A stretch of 64,000 nucleotides of DNA from contig OY365807.1 of NCBI GenBank assembly GCA_959347315.1, positions 37,163,645-37,227,644 on the forward strand. Direction: 5' to 3'. The notes beneath the pieces were generated by a model that saw only the letters and a program-made list of their open reading frames with translations, made no database searches and was not told the DNA's origin. A program made the position numbers and the translations under genes. The DNA is from Bimastos eiseni (taxonomy: Eukaryota; Annelida; Clitellata; Crassiclitellata; Lumbricidae). Numbering within the stretch: the stretch's first letter is position 1; every line of letters begins with the position of its first letter. Positions 1 through 11,957 of this stretch are shown here, piece after piece.

Positions 1-1684
1 GAGCTACAACGAACATAATTATAAAATTACCTCTTCAACGTTTTTCATTAACTTTGGCACAAACTATTGAACTCTAACAAACCATGATTATCTTCCATCA
101 ACGCTTCTGGTGGCTGACCATTAACTAAATGTGACTGCATCTGAGAAAACCTTCAAAATGCAGAAAAATCTAAATTGTGTTTGACACTGCAGTGAATTTG
201 GCTGTAATCGTAGATTTTAAGTAACTTTATCATTAATAGAAAAATATATACAAATTATAAAAATAATTTTACACATTATTTGAGAAATTTTAAATTAAAG
301 TCAACTACATCTATGACCCAACCTATAGATGCAGTCATACTATGTTTGGAATCATACTGCAGTTTGTTGGTCTGAAATTAAAAACATTGTTAAATATAAT
401 TTATAATTAAAGTTACAAAGTCATGTAAATGACCATCTTGATCTATCTTTTATGCAGATTTCATCAATGGCAACCTGAGAGGCATATAAATATGCTCAAA
501 TTTACTATACTCGTTTTATGCATAGTATGACTGAATGCATTATTAGGAGTTTAATTAAACTGTCAGCAGCCAGGTAAGGCATCCATTATGTTATGCATCC
601 AATTTAACCAATACCGACACCTAGAGCAGGACTTGTCAACCTTACAGAGGATCTGGAAATCAAATTCTGTTCCTCATCAGTTATCACTGCGCCCCAGTGT
701 GGTTATCACTGCGCCCCAGTGTGTCGTCCATTACTCTAAGGGCCCCCATTTTACTATTTGTATAATATAGCACGACCTTAAACTATAAGTCCAACATAAA
801 TTTTTTGCTGGATATCATACAAAAATAGAAAATCAAATCAGTTGGACAGAAAACACTTCAAAAGGACTTGTAGTTGTTAGCTAATACAACGAGGAATATA
901 AATATGCAAAGACCTAATTTTTTCTACATTTCTATGAGTGTGTTACTTGCAAATGAGCTTTTCTGATGTTGTGAGGATTTACTAGTCTTGGGCACAGTCA
1001 GAAATAGGAATCAGCATGTACTCATCATTTAACAATCAAAACATACATTCAAACTCCAGTGTCCCTCAAATGCAGTCATTGGCAATGTACCTCATAAGTC
1101 TTACAGTTCCACAATGTCATTCCAAAAGACAATAACTGATTAATATTATTATAGCAATGCTGAATAAAAAATGCACAATATAGTAATAACTGACAGTATA
1201 AAGATTCATATACTTTCCTTGCAATCAATGCACTATTCATATGCCGCATGGTAGCGTAGCCAATGCGTTAAGAGCCTGTATGGAACCATTCCAAGAAAAT
1301 ATTCATTGTGGCATTTTTATTCTTGAACAATTCTAATTTTTGTGTTAGATTATAACTGAAGATCCTTCACATTTTTATCAGTATTCTTATCCTCATTCCC
1401 AACCTAATTGTACAGTGCTAAAAGCAATAAAAGTTAAAATGCAACAAACTTCTATTGCATGTTTAGAAAGCTTTCATGTGTCTAATTTGGCTTATGAATT
1501 AGCTCCAGTTTCTGACACATCAACTTCAAACTTTTTAGACATACTGACCCCTTTGTAAATCCTAATTCTGAATGCAGGGTTTAGTAATTGTGTAATGATT
1601 TTACACTAACACTCATCGCATTCTTGTTTTATGACTGAAAAACCATACAGCTTTACCCGCATGAGGGGAACCATTCAGAAAAAG
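1..1684. other. 3' flank of the ODF3-type gene, no gene seen
   Basis: AT-rich DNA with only short open frames. A 22-bp segment containing ATCACTGCGCCCCAGTGTG is duplicated in tandem at about 676-722. On the minus strand, AATAAA at 1316-1321 lies about 365 bases past the ODF3 stop codon and is a possible polyadenylation signal; this is inference. Confidence 0.5.
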
Positions 1685-4600
1685 TTAGTTTCTAGTTGGA
1701 ACTATTAATGGCACGGCATAGGCGCTGTGGCGAATGCCAAAGGAAGCCCGAGGTTGTTCACGCTTGTGTACCCACACCTGTTCAAAAGCAAATTTAAAAA
1801 AGAAAGTAGTACATCAAATGCCAAAGGAAGAATTTGGAAATTAAATAAACAGTGCAACAGAACACGATCTCTCATGCAGAAAATCTCATAAGCAGAAATG
1901 CATTATGCATATAAATGAACACAAATGTTATCAAGTACTAAGTCAACTTTTTTTATGCTACTAGACTCACCTCAGTTCAGTAGGTGGGCCTGGTAGAAGG
2001 TCAAAACATAAAGAATTTATATGCGGCCCACTTAAATGCCACTCGCATGTTGATTTTAACACTTAAAACTTGATTTTTAACTGTCTTATAAGGATTGGCA
2101 ATCAAAAGAACAGAAATGTCATCAAATCCTGAAGTAAACTTTTCAAAATTACTCTTTAACTATCTTAGGATGGGCAATGATCTAGTCTTAATTAAGAAAA
2201 TAACTAATTATTCAGCTTCATGTGAAAATCATGTCAAGTTTGTTTCTACTCACACAAAGTTCAAACATTCTTATAGATGAAATACAGCTTGACCCTTATT
2301 TAGTCATCTTTTTCTCAATTCTGAGAAACTATTGCCATTTATATTCTTATATCTAAAGCAACTAATACATGTGGTAATGCTGAGAGAGTTTTGGTTGTTT
2401 TGCATCTCCCCTTACATCTCAGCTGCCACTCCCCCACCATCATGGATAATCCTTGAGGTAAAAGTCTGAAAATGATGTGAGCTTAACAACAAATCATTTT
2501 CCATGCAGTCTGCAGTGTCGTAAGCCTGTTAGTGTCGAGGATTTGGAGTTCGTGTCAGAGCTCTGCTCAATTGTTCCCAGAGATTTATGTGAGACTCATT
2601 TCCTTTTTCATGACCTCTCCACCTGTGTCCTTCAGCCACACTTTGCCCAATGGCTCATTTTTTGAGAGACATAATATCCACCCGTTACTTATTTTATCTA
2701 TTCCTGAGGAAATTTCTACCCTAAGCAAAATGTTGCTTAATATTAATACTAAATTGTTGCAGTTATGTCGAGATCATGAAACAAATGACCAAGTCATTAC
2801 CTTTTCTGCATCATGTGCACCTGGGCCAGGTGCATTCGTCTTGTTACCTAGATCTTTACCTCTTCCAGGTATGCTGTATCCTGGTGGCTTATACTTGTAG
2901 TGTTTTGTGTCCACAGTGGCATATGCAGCAGGGCCAGGCGTCTGTGCATAACACAGACAGAAAGCAGCTTATTAACAATATCCATAGAAATGTAAAAAAG
3001 TTGTGAACTAGCTAACTAACTAGATAAATGACTAACCAATTAAAGAACAGGATGAGACTGGAGTTTTGAGCTAGAGAAAAATACAATGAATGAATAGACC
3101 TCTGGGCAGTTGAATGGTGACCTAACTGGTGTCAGAGACTGCTGATGATGACAAAAGCATGAGTTTATTCACTGACAGAACAGAGGCTGTGTGGTGATGT
3201 TTGGGAGTTTTGGTGACTGTATAAGCAGCAAGGGTGTTCTGGACTGTTTATAGGCATTTTATTTTAGAAGAGTCGATATTGTAGAAAAGGGAGTCGAGTT
3301 TGAAGTGAACAATTCATGTGGCTCATGTTCAGGTGGACTTGTAAATAAAGTGATGGGCACAATCGACCAAGGTCACGAATGTGATAATTATAGTAAGCAC
3401 TATTTGCTGGTGATGTGATCAACAAAGGTATGGCTGATATTGAAGATTACTTCAAGAACAATTAATAAGGAATTTTGTTTTTGAAGGGTTCATGCATAGC
3501 AGGTTGGCTGTCATCTAGGCTGATGTCTGGGTGATGGACTGATAGCGACACATAGATAATCTAGTGTATCAGGAAGTGATTGAGGGAAGAAAGATATGAA
3601 CATCATGGATTAATATGTGGTTTAACCTATCACAATGAATATTGTTCCATTAAATTGTGATTTGCATATTTATTTGTTACTTTAATCAACGGCACAATTA
3701 ATACATCACCTTCTAGCAACAGAAGACGACCCTGACCAACCTTGCATGACAACTGTAATAATTATAGATGAGATCAGTGACAAGCAATTCATCTTAAAAC
3801 AAGTATGCTTTTAGTTCAATCTTGCCTGCTGTATGTCTTCGCCAATTGCTCCATGTTTGCTTCGGCTTTTAACAGAGTAGCTTGGTGCTTGCCGTTTGTT
3901 GCTCTCAACCGTTCGGCCAATTGTAAGAGGCACCCGATACTGATTCGGACCTTTGAACACAAAGTAGCTAATTAACAACTTTTTCTACTTTTCCGTCAAT
4001 ATATATTCATATTAGTTTAACCTTCATTTATTGTTCTAAAAGCCTTAAATACTGCAGTCCACAAATATGTAAAAGAGATATGAAGGGCAGACCAAGGAGA
4101 GACTATAATACTGCTCTTAATGGTCACCTATCTGACAAGAAATTGGTTTGAACTGACGAGTAATTTCATGCAATAATCTTAAAATACTTTAACGGGTATT
4201 ACAAATAGAAGGTATGTTAAATTGAAAATAGGCATGTGTTAGTGACAGAACTTCAACGATAATTTCTCTGTGATCTGGTATAAGTTGCTTTTTACAGACA
4301 ATAAGATCTACAGATTCTTATAATCTATTATACTATTTATCTTACCGACTTTGCCACATTCTTCATGTTTCAGCACACACTGGTATCAGAAACATTAAAG
4401 ACAGAAGGAGACTTCACTGCACCATGTTCATTTAAAAAATAAATAGTAAGATCTTCAGTTGCACTGATATTCAAAACATGTTTTATAGGTGTCCAGATAG
4501 CAGATATAATGTCATACCTGGATTGTTATTTGACGTTCTGTGTCGATGCCGACCACCAAAGCTGTAAGCTGGAGCCTTGTGGTGACATGCAGCATCAGAT

Positions 4601-4914
4601 CTTTCTGGTTCATGAGTTCCAGGTCCAGGCGTATTGAAAAATACAGGCTCCTTGGTCCTGCCTTGAACTGAAAATCTGGGTGCACCATCCTTCCCCGTGC
4701 GGTAGAGTTTTGAATCGAATGCATAACATGGTCCTGGACCGCTGTTTGTTTCAGAAGCTTTCTCCCGGCTTCCAAATGTATAAGCTGGTCCACGATTGAA
4801 GGGACTCCTGGGATCGTGAGACTGGTGGCCAACAAGACCAGGAAGTGCATAACACGGTCCAGGGCTGCTGTATGTTGCAGCAACCGGTTCACGAGGCTTT
4901 GTGTACTCATACAT
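1685..4914 (-). CDS. ODF3: Outer dense fibre protein 3 / CIMAP1-type SHIPPO-repeat protein (four exons)
   Basis: I assembled four minus-strand exons: 4914-4518, 3950-3826, 2941-2801 and 1777-1685. They total 756 bases, encoding 251 residues and a TAA stop. Human ODF3 is about the same length (254 residues, from memory). SHIPPO (Pro-Gly-Pro) repeats run through the protein: SSPGPCYALPG near residue 16, SGPGPCYAFDSKLYRTGKD near 58, TPGPGTHEPER near 95, NPGPNQY near 131, TPGPAAY at 175 and APGPGAHDAEK near 211. Between them are short Y-S-[FV/I]-x-x-R segments. The last exon encodes ASFGIRHSAY and VPLIV, matching the conserved C-terminus. Exon phases agree (1, 0, 0). The start is the first ATG after an in-frame TAA at 4948-4950. 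Members of this family are associated with ciliary and sperm-tail structures, so a flagellar role is expected. No frameshift or stop interrupts it. Whether it is the ODF3 or ODF3B paralogue cannot be decided here. Confidence 0.93.
3821..3828 (-). other. Non-canonical GC splice donor of ODF3 intron 2
   Basis: On the minus strand exon 2 ends ...ATACAGCAG and the intron begins GCAAG, so the boundary is CAG|GCAAG. No GT lies nearby that would keep the frame. The next exon opens after AG at 2941 in phase 0, which gives a continuous SHIPPO repeat. The boundary matches the known minor GC-AG intron class, whose donors have a strong flanking consensus. Confidence 0.8.
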
Positions 4915-5894
4915 GATGATGCTGCTGCTGCTGGTGGCGGATATAGCTTACCTTGGATAACTAATCAGTTTAACTGACCGAGTATCCTGATAAAATCCTA
5001 CAAATTAAAAGTTCCTGAGTTAGCATCACTTTTGCAAATTCCATTCTCTGCTAAGATAACAACTCCCAAAAATTCATTGATGATTTCTATCCTCCACATA
5101 TTATACATCATGATACCTGATTAACTTGCATTTAAGTGCATTGGCAGCAACACAAAGGTAACAGGGAAATTTTTGTCACTAAGCTACACTTTCTATTGTA
5201 ACACAAATATAAACTGGTAAGAAGCAGTACATCTCAGTGTCCACATATACCATGGCACCTTGAGGTACCAGACAGCAGTTTAGCATCCACTTTATGCAAT
5301 TTTATAGTATCCTTGGTTATTCATGGCATTTAAAATACTTTCATTAATAAAATGCTCTAGACCAACCAGATTCACTGTAGTTTTGAATTTGTGTAAAACT
5401 TTTGACTGAGTTGGTGTGGCATGACATCATAGAATTTTACTTCTATCTTTGCTACCAAAAATAGATGCTAGACCCACCCACTAGCTTTTAATTCAATGCT
5501 TCATATTCTTATATTATAGCTTTGCAATTTTTATCCAGCTGATGATTTATACCAGGTCAAAGGCACGTATTCATTTTCACTTCATTGAAGAAAACGGGAC
5601 AGCCAATCTCAAACCTCACTTTCTTTTCTATCAAAAGTTACTGATATGATCAGTGCACAGCAGATAGAAATAAGTGGCTTCTTGCTGCAGTCTGATTCCA
5701 GAAAGGGGCATGTTATGGACAATGGTCAGTGGGGAGAGGGGACATGTTATACATTTGTCCCCACCACATTTTCTACCCCTCTCATTGGGTGTCCCCCTAC
5801 CTGTCAAACGAGATCGCCGCCTCTGATCCCAATTGTCTTCATTTATTGATTTCAAACTGATACACTGCTGTATAATTATAAAGTCTAGTATTAC
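4915..5894. other. Proximal 5' flank of the ODF3-type gene
   Basis: A short GCT/GAT triplet run (4915-4932) sits just before the start codon, and an in-frame stop closes the frame at 4948-4950. The rest is AT-rich with no long frame and no TATA box I would defend. The transcription start cannot be placed from sequence. Confidence 0.4.
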
Positions 5895-6693
5895 TGGATG
5901 ATCACAAGTTATCACACAGGAGTCAAATGTGGCTGTATGGCCGCCATGCAAGGTACTCGTAACGTCTTACATGTAATTTAACCACCATCGCCTAGCACAT
6001 GAAAGGACTAGTCAGTCATATGGGGTAGCATCATTATCCATTACTCTACATTCCCACCCAGGAAGTAGGGGGCTGTAAGCGAGGCGTTTGGTATGGTCGA
6101 CTGCAAACATCATAACCATGTGTCTCATCACCTCTGAATTTTAGGTCGACTTCTGAACTGCACAAATCCTTCCTGGGTGATTAGGTGATGGTGTACATGA
6201 GTTCAAACTGCAGAACTTGGACACCAATGCCACTATACTGTGCTGCATCGTCCCATTATTTATATATAGGCCCTATGGCGATAAACCTCAACCACGAATT
6301 TTGTGCATTGTGTTGGCTGGACAATGTATTCTTATTTAGACAACATTTAATTTTTCACTCCGTTTTTTATGAGTCCACTGCTGGTGCACAATAAATGTAG
6401 GATAACATCATTCACCCACGATGTAATTACCAGTTATTACCGGAAACAGCTCACCACTTACGTCGTATTAAATACGCCAATGCCAAGAAGGGGATCGATT
6501 CTAGATTGACAAGTCTCTTCTTAATAATTCTAGTACACTTCACTGGAGTTAATTATTTATAGATTAATGTCACATTAAGCGTAAAGCAAATTCACTTCCT
6601 TCGCCTGGTGCTGTTGATATGCTAACATGGTAACGGTCACGTGTAACAGATGCCAGGTCACGTGGCCAGTCAAACGGGCATTTGGCGCAATCT
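5895..6693 (+). repeat. Long direct repeat, copy A (about 800 bp)
   Basis: This block is colinear with 20211-21023 from the shared opening TGGATGATCACAAGTTATCA to the shared close TTTGGCGCAATCT. Between the copies there are substitutions and small indels; by eye identity is roughly 80-90 percent. No coding frame is conserved. Copy A lies 1.0-1.8 kb upstream of the ODF3 start codon, so it could be an old dispersed element or part of a duplicated promoter region. Confidence 0.85.
6621..6634 (-). promoter_or_regulatory. X-box-like (RFX) motif in the ODF3 5' flank
   Basis: The minus strand reads GTTACCATGTTAGC. The left half fits the X-box half-site GTNRCC; the right half differs at two positions. 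RFX factors drive many ciliary genes, so the location 1.7 kb upstream of a ciliary-family gene is suggestive. The same position in repeat copy B reads GTTACCATGTTCAC. Distance and degeneracy make this weak. Confidence 0.2.
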
Positions 6694-6848
6694 AAACGAT
6701 TATTATTAGGTCTACTAAACTGTCATTTGTAACGCAAGTGACAAACGGATCTTGCAAGAAAGTGCCTAACAAAAACCTCAACTTATGGGTCATTTTTAGG
6801 AGAGAACTTTGTCGGACTGACAGACATTTACAATATCATGGCCATGGC

Positions 6849-8369
6849 CAGTGGCGTACGCAGGATTTCCCCAAGGGGGGGTTAGTGTAGGCACTTTTTG
6901 GAGGGATAGTCATTTTCCACACGAGATCTGCAATAAATACGGAGGCTCAATGAGCCAGAAGTTTTTAAATTTTAACCTTTTTTGCACTGCAACAGTTTTT
7001 TTGCGATATTACAAATTATACATACTTTTTGTTAAAATCGGCTAAGGCGCATAGCTAGTGATTTTTATAACAATGGGTAAAAAATAACAAACATATACTC
7101 AAGCTTTAAATTTGATATGATTATAAAATAGCCCTGCCTGTGCAAGTCAGTCTCAAATTTTCTTTTCTTAACATCTAATTAGTAGGCCATTATACTTCTT
7201 CTGATTATCAGTAGAAGTTAAGTTTTCTTGTCATTAGGGCCTATCTTATTTGTTCATTCCTTAATCATAATGAATATTGGTCTTAGCTTGCAATTGGCTT
7301 CACAGAACGAAATATAATCTTCGCTTCCTTAGTAGTTCATTGATTATTTCCTCGGATGTTGGGGTCATTGCAAGGTCAACATGTAGCTGAGCTAATCAAT
7401 TCAGCCTAGTTGTGCTTGTCGAGTTCCTGAGATATGTTTTCAGACAGCGAAGTGTTGAGAAAGAGCGTTCACTGGTACAGATGAAAACAGGCAATGTAAT
7501 GTATCCAAGATTGCAACAGCTTTGTAATATTTGGATGAACTGTTGAATGATACAAATGCATTGCGTCCAAAGCATTTTTTGGAACACTACCCATTTCTTT
7601 GCGTGAAAGACGACGATACCACAGCCTTAGTTCTGCCACTAATGAATCCCAATACGATGAGAGCCATTGCTTATGGAATGATCGCTTATAGCTTTGCTTA
7701 GTGCTATTCTTTCCCCAACATCTTATAACAAGAGATAACAAACAACCACAACACCTTCCTGCGAGAGAAAACTCTGCTTACTGATTTTATAGTTGATCCA
7801 CTATATACAATGCAGCAATTTATACAATTTATCATTTATATTCAATTATTTTAAACTTCTGAACAAATTCAAATTGATATAATGCATACAATATAAGGAT
7901 GAACTGACCTATATACATAAGTCTCTCTTTCTACCTCTATATATTTATATATATATACACATTAGTTAAATACATATACGAACACCCATTTTATATAGTT
8001 ATATATATATATATATATATGTAGTACACATTGAGCCTATGACAGCTGTCTTATATCCCTGTCCTACATCCGAAAATAATTGAATGATACATTGCGCTTG
8101 TCACATTATGAGCTAAGTTCTGCTTCATTTACACCCTGGTATGCGGTATCGGGTATACATCAAATCTATAACCACAGCTGTGGCCTCCGTGGAATCGGTG
8201 GGTATGCTGCACTCAGCGCACTGTGAGTGTCTGTTAGTTCTCTAGCGAGGGTACGGTCCAAAAATTATTCCAACTTATTCTGTAGGTTGTTGCTAAAAAA
8301 TATTTTCAACTCTGCCAATGGGGGAGGGGGGTTTTAACCCCCTAAACCCTCCCCTTGCCTACGCCACTG
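6849..8369 (-). mobile_element. hAT-superfamily DNA transposon, internally degraded
   Basis: Ends are inverted: CAGTGGCGTACGCAGG at the left and, reversed, CAGTGGCGTAGGCAAGG at the right. Such CAGTGGCG ends are typical of hAT elements. An exact 8-bp target duplication, GCCATGGC, flanks it at 6841-6848 and 8370-8377, the length expected for hAT. Length is 1521 bp. Only the C-terminal part of a transposase survives inside (minus strand, 7300-7741); the rest is AT-rich and holds (TA)n tracts near 7940-8020. Confidence 0.9.
7300..7741 (-). pseudogene. hAT transposase C-terminal remnant
   Basis: Two overlapping minus-strand frames give, in order, WDSLVAELRLWYRR, PKNALDAMHLYH, ITLPVFICTSERSFSTLR, CLKTYLRNSTSTTRLN and finally ELLRKRRLYFVL before TGA at 7300-7302. 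The ERSFSTLR-x-LKTYLR block is the hallmark of the hAT C-terminal dimerisation domain, of the type seen in ZMYM1-like transposases. A frame change near 7590 and an in-frame TGA just after TRLN break it. The BED finger and most of the catalytic region are absent, so this copy cannot make active transposase. Confidence 0.88.
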
Positions 8370-8393
8370 GCCATGGCAATAGGCCTATGTAAC

Positions 8394-8981
8394 TAAAATG
8401 GTACGGTCCCGTACGGAGTCACTGGTGCATAGCAGGCTGGGGCAGTCACGTTGACCCAACCAACAGATTCTCGACTGTGGTCGATAAGGACTGGTGGTGG
8501 CAAAGTCGAATGGCAACCTTATAATCAGTATTGAACCAAAACGATCGAACAAAACTCTTAATTGATGCACGTAGGTCTACTACATGCCAACCATTGATGA
8601 CGTGCTTCCAATTGAAGCTCGCTGGGGTGAAAGTTTTTAGCACGATGGCTTCGTTTGCCGTTGCTATTTCCACTGTCCCTGAAATAGGGCCTATGGCAGT
8701 CCAGGGTGCATGCAGCAGTCTCTGGTGTGAAAGGCATTTTCCGTATTGCAGTGATTTGCTGACGACATTTTAGTAACAGGATCCGGGGATACTGTGACGG
8801 AAGCAGCACTCATCAAACTTAATCGCCCTACTCGAAGTTCGACCGCGAACAATGGAATTGAGGCTGAATAAGGAGAAGTTTCAGCTGAAACGGTCGGTGA
8901 TTAGGCCTATGTTCATGGGGCATGAATAATTGACAAATCCCGATCCGAAGATCATTGCAATAGGCCTACAACAGGTGCCAG
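8394..8981 (+). pseudogene. Gypsy-type LTR-retrotransposon reverse transcriptase fragment, 5' part
   Basis: Across shifting frames I read LVVAKSNGNL, MPTIDDVLP, then a block ending GVKVFSTM, then ADDILVTGSGDTVTEAA, KLNKEKFQLKR-like residues and FMGHE followed by NPDPKIIAI. This is the order of Gypsy/Ty3 reverse transcriptase motifs, including the catalytic YADD-equivalent (ADD here). Several frameshifts and stops show that it is dead. The reading is cut at 8981 by a non-LTR retrotransposon and resumes at 10104. No LTR, gag or protease was recognised. Confidence 0.8.
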
Positions 8982-10103
8982 GCAAGAGGGAAAAATAAGA
9001 AAGTGTACAACTGTTTCATAGACTTTAAGAAGGCCTTTGACAGCATCGATCAGCATTAGAATCGTATGGTGTGGATAGCACACTGACCCGATTACTAAAG
9101 GAAATCAACGGCAACGCGAGAGCAGCGGTACGGGTGAGCGACGAGATCGGCACCTGGTTCAGCACAAATAGAGCCATAAGACAAGGAGATACGATATCGC
9201 CTAACACATTTATTACTTTCTTGGAAAGAGTCTTGGACAAAATTAGAGAAGAAGAAGAGCGGGGAGTTACAACTAGCGGCACAAATTTAAGTGATCTTTG
9301 TTTTGCCGACGACATCGATTTAATAGATGAAAATGAACAGAGACTGGAACAAACAACAAAAGAATTAAACAAAGAAGGCAAGAGATATGGTCTAGAAATG
9401 AACTACGACAAAACAAAAACAATGATATTTGGGGAGTAGATTGCTACAAAAAGTATTGTTGTAGATGGAATCCAACTGGAAAATGTGGAAAGATTCACAT
9501 ACCTAGGGAGCAATATGACAGACGACTTGGACTGTAAAAAAGAGGTACTAACAAGAATTGCAAAAGCGTCAACATCATTAAAGGTTATGGACAAAATCTG
9601 GAAAAGCAAAGCCATAAAGTTAGAGACAAAATTAAGCGTTCTGCAAACATGCGTGTTTAGTAGCATGCTATATGGTTGCGAAACATGGGTAGTAACAAAA
9701 TACATCGAAAGGAGAATTTTGAAATTTTAGAGAAAATGTTACAGGAAAATATTAAGAATAGGCAGGAAACAAAAGGTCAGCAATGTAGAACTGTACAGAA
9801 GAATGCAACCAAAAGAAAATCTAATGCAAAAAGTAATTAAAAGAAAGTTAGATTTGTTTGGCCATATATGCAGAATGAGCGATGATAGAAAAATCAAAAT
9901 ATTGTTGTTTGGAAGAATGGAAGGAAAGAGTAAAGGGGACAGTCTCACAAAGAATGGCTAGACGACATAGGCGAATGGGCAAATAAGCCGATTCAAGAAC
10001 TGGCACATATTGCACAGGACAAACAACAGTGGGAAGTAACGATGAAGTGGGCATCGGACATCTATGGGCGTTGTGCCCAGGATTAATGATGATGATGATG
10101 AGA
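8982..10103 (+). mobile_element. 5'-truncated non-LTR retrotransposon (RTE-like RT) inserted in the Gypsy pol
   Basis: The insert opens inside an RT domain: VYNCFIDFKKAFDSID (motif A), then RQGDTISPNTF, then LCFADDIDLIDENEQRLEQ (catalytic FADD), VERFTYLGSNMTDD, MLYGCETWVV and a tail ending WASDIYGRCAQD with TAA at 10084-10086. A (TGA)n run follows directly, so there is almost no 3' UTR. Stops after FDSIDQH, after IFGE and after RRILKF show decay. TGCCAG at 8976-8981 and 10104-10109 is the probable target duplication. Truncation at the 5' end is normal for target-primed insertion. The clade is inferred from motif style only. Confidence 0.85.
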
Positions 10104-10430
10104 TGCCAGTTCCGACCGACAAAGCGGCCCTTAGGCATGACTACGTAGGCGTAGGCCCTACTTAGCGCGTTTCTGCCCACGTTTTAGCCAAATTTGGCCT
10201 ACAGCTCCATTGCGAAAGTTAGGCTACTTGCGGCGGAAAATGAATTCCGATCTAACATTCGGCATTCGCTTGAATGCAATGCTTAGGTCGGCACTGCAGT
10301 CGGCACCCGTTCTTCGCTACTTCATGTTAGAGAAGTCTCTCACCATACACTCCGTACAGGCCGATGCCTTGCGAAAAACAATGTATTTAAGTCAGTTAGC
10401 CTAAGCTCTGAAGGGATTACTGATGAAGTT
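10104..10430 (+). pseudogene. Gypsy-type pol fragment, 3' continuation (RT end to RNase H)
   Basis: Reading resumes with PVPTDKAALR, then RFLPTF and later SAPVLRYFMLEKSLTIH. These match the segment after the Gypsy RT, where P-x-PTDK and SAPVLRYF lead into the RNase H domain. It is in the order expected if the 8982-10103 element were removed. It decays into stops past 10400. Confidence 0.75.
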
Positions 10431-11957
10431 GCGAAAAAGAGCGAATTTAGGCCTATATCAAGGAGACTTTAATGCCATAGAATTTCAGTTGTAATAGTCT
10501 AAGTTGAAATTCTTTTAAATGTTTCCACATTTTATTACATATTTGTTTAGTAGATCAAATTACATTTTTAAAGGAAATGTTAAGCTAAATCGTAATCGTC
10601 GCCTAACTTAGTTCTTATAGGGAACGGAGTCTGTAACTATAGGTCCCAGGCTGTGCCAAACCTTAAACCAAAGTTTTCTATAAAAGTTAACATCTATCTG
10701 TCCGAAATTTCACGATAACGGACAATTCCCCCCGGAGAAAAGCACCCCATACTAGGACAAAGCCAATCCGGTTAGACCATATAATTATAAGCTCGCCATA
10801 TGGGCTATTTCGTAGAAACAAAGAGTAAAGGCTGTTATAATTTTTTTTATTATAGTCCGTGTTACTTCAGTTCATAATGATCGATTCGTTATCGGCTGTT
10901 TTAACAGCAACCGACAATACATATAACTGAATGGCAAATAGTTAACTAGTTCCTTGGTCTTTTTGTTGTTAGTGTATGATAGGTCTATCTACATTGAATG
11001 CACCACTGTGCGTAATTCATAGACCCTTGACGTTTAGTCAATTGGTAGAAGGTATGCTATTGATGCAGATTTAGATCAAAAACATTTAGTTGGCATGGTT
11101 TCATCTTTGTTAATTTCTGGCAGAGTTGTATGGTCTTGAGACAGTTTTTAGTGTCTCGGTCTCGTAATCCTGCTCTCTCGGTCTCACGGTAGTGTCTCGA
11201 ATTTTATAAACTGTCTTGAAGTGAAAGTCGATCTTGTTCTGTCTCGAACAAGCGGTCTCGATAAGTTTCGCGTTAACTGTTTTGAAATCTTGCGCTAGAA
11301 ACTGAAGTCGGAATCTACGAGAAACAGTCATTCTGATAAACGCACGAGTCTCATGATACTGAAATCAATTCATTTATCTTAAAGTTGAAAAATGTCTGAG
11401 AGCGAAAATAATTTGAAGTTATTGAATATTGACAAAACAATAGCTATGGCGCTCCGTTTGCCATTGATGTAAAACCACCACAACCGAAACGATCGGAACA
11501 ACTATGCGTTTATCAGGGTGAGTAAGGGTAGGGGCAAATTTATAATTTCGTTCGGTAATTGGTATCGAATTTTCTTGTTTAAAATCGTCTAGAATATTCA
11601 GACGCGTCTAAAACGGATTTCTCTATACTATTCAGAAGATAGGCCGACATAGAGATATCGAAAAAGATAAAACGCGGCAATATAAAAACTATTCTCGGGA
11701 ATTGGTATTATATACATTATAAGTTTCAAATTGAAATTACAAATGAAAATTATTCCCGAAAACCGATACATTAATATTTTGCAGCCTTTTATATAAGATT
11801 ACTTGTCTTTTACTGTCTCGTACTGTCTTGAACCTATAGTGTCTCGGTCTTGGTACCTCACTGTCTAGGTCTCGGCACCTCATTGTCTCGGTCTCGTATT
11901 GGTCTTGAAGTTTCAAGTCTTGCATACAACACTGGTTTCTGGAGGCGGTGTTGATAC
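10431..11957. repeat. Non-coding stretch with GTCTCG/GTCTTG clusters
   Basis: No gene is visible. Two clusters rich in GTCTCGGTCTCG-like words lie at about 11125-11280 and 11805-11925, with spaced variants such as GTCTTG and GTCTAG between them. Similar words occur inside some DNA transposons, but I found no inverted ends here. The 480 bp between the clusters is AT-rich with isolated CpGs. Confidence 0.5.

Noticed and set aside
4512..4910. Second minus-strand frame of 132 codons overlapping ODF3 exon 1
   Set aside because: Shadow of the exon in another frame; it lacks the Pro-Gly-Pro pattern.
4946..4956. Splice donor CCAAG|GTAAGC just upstream of the ODF3 start
   Set aside because: No acceptor between it and the ATG leaves room for an intron, and the SHIPPO reading starts in the same exon.
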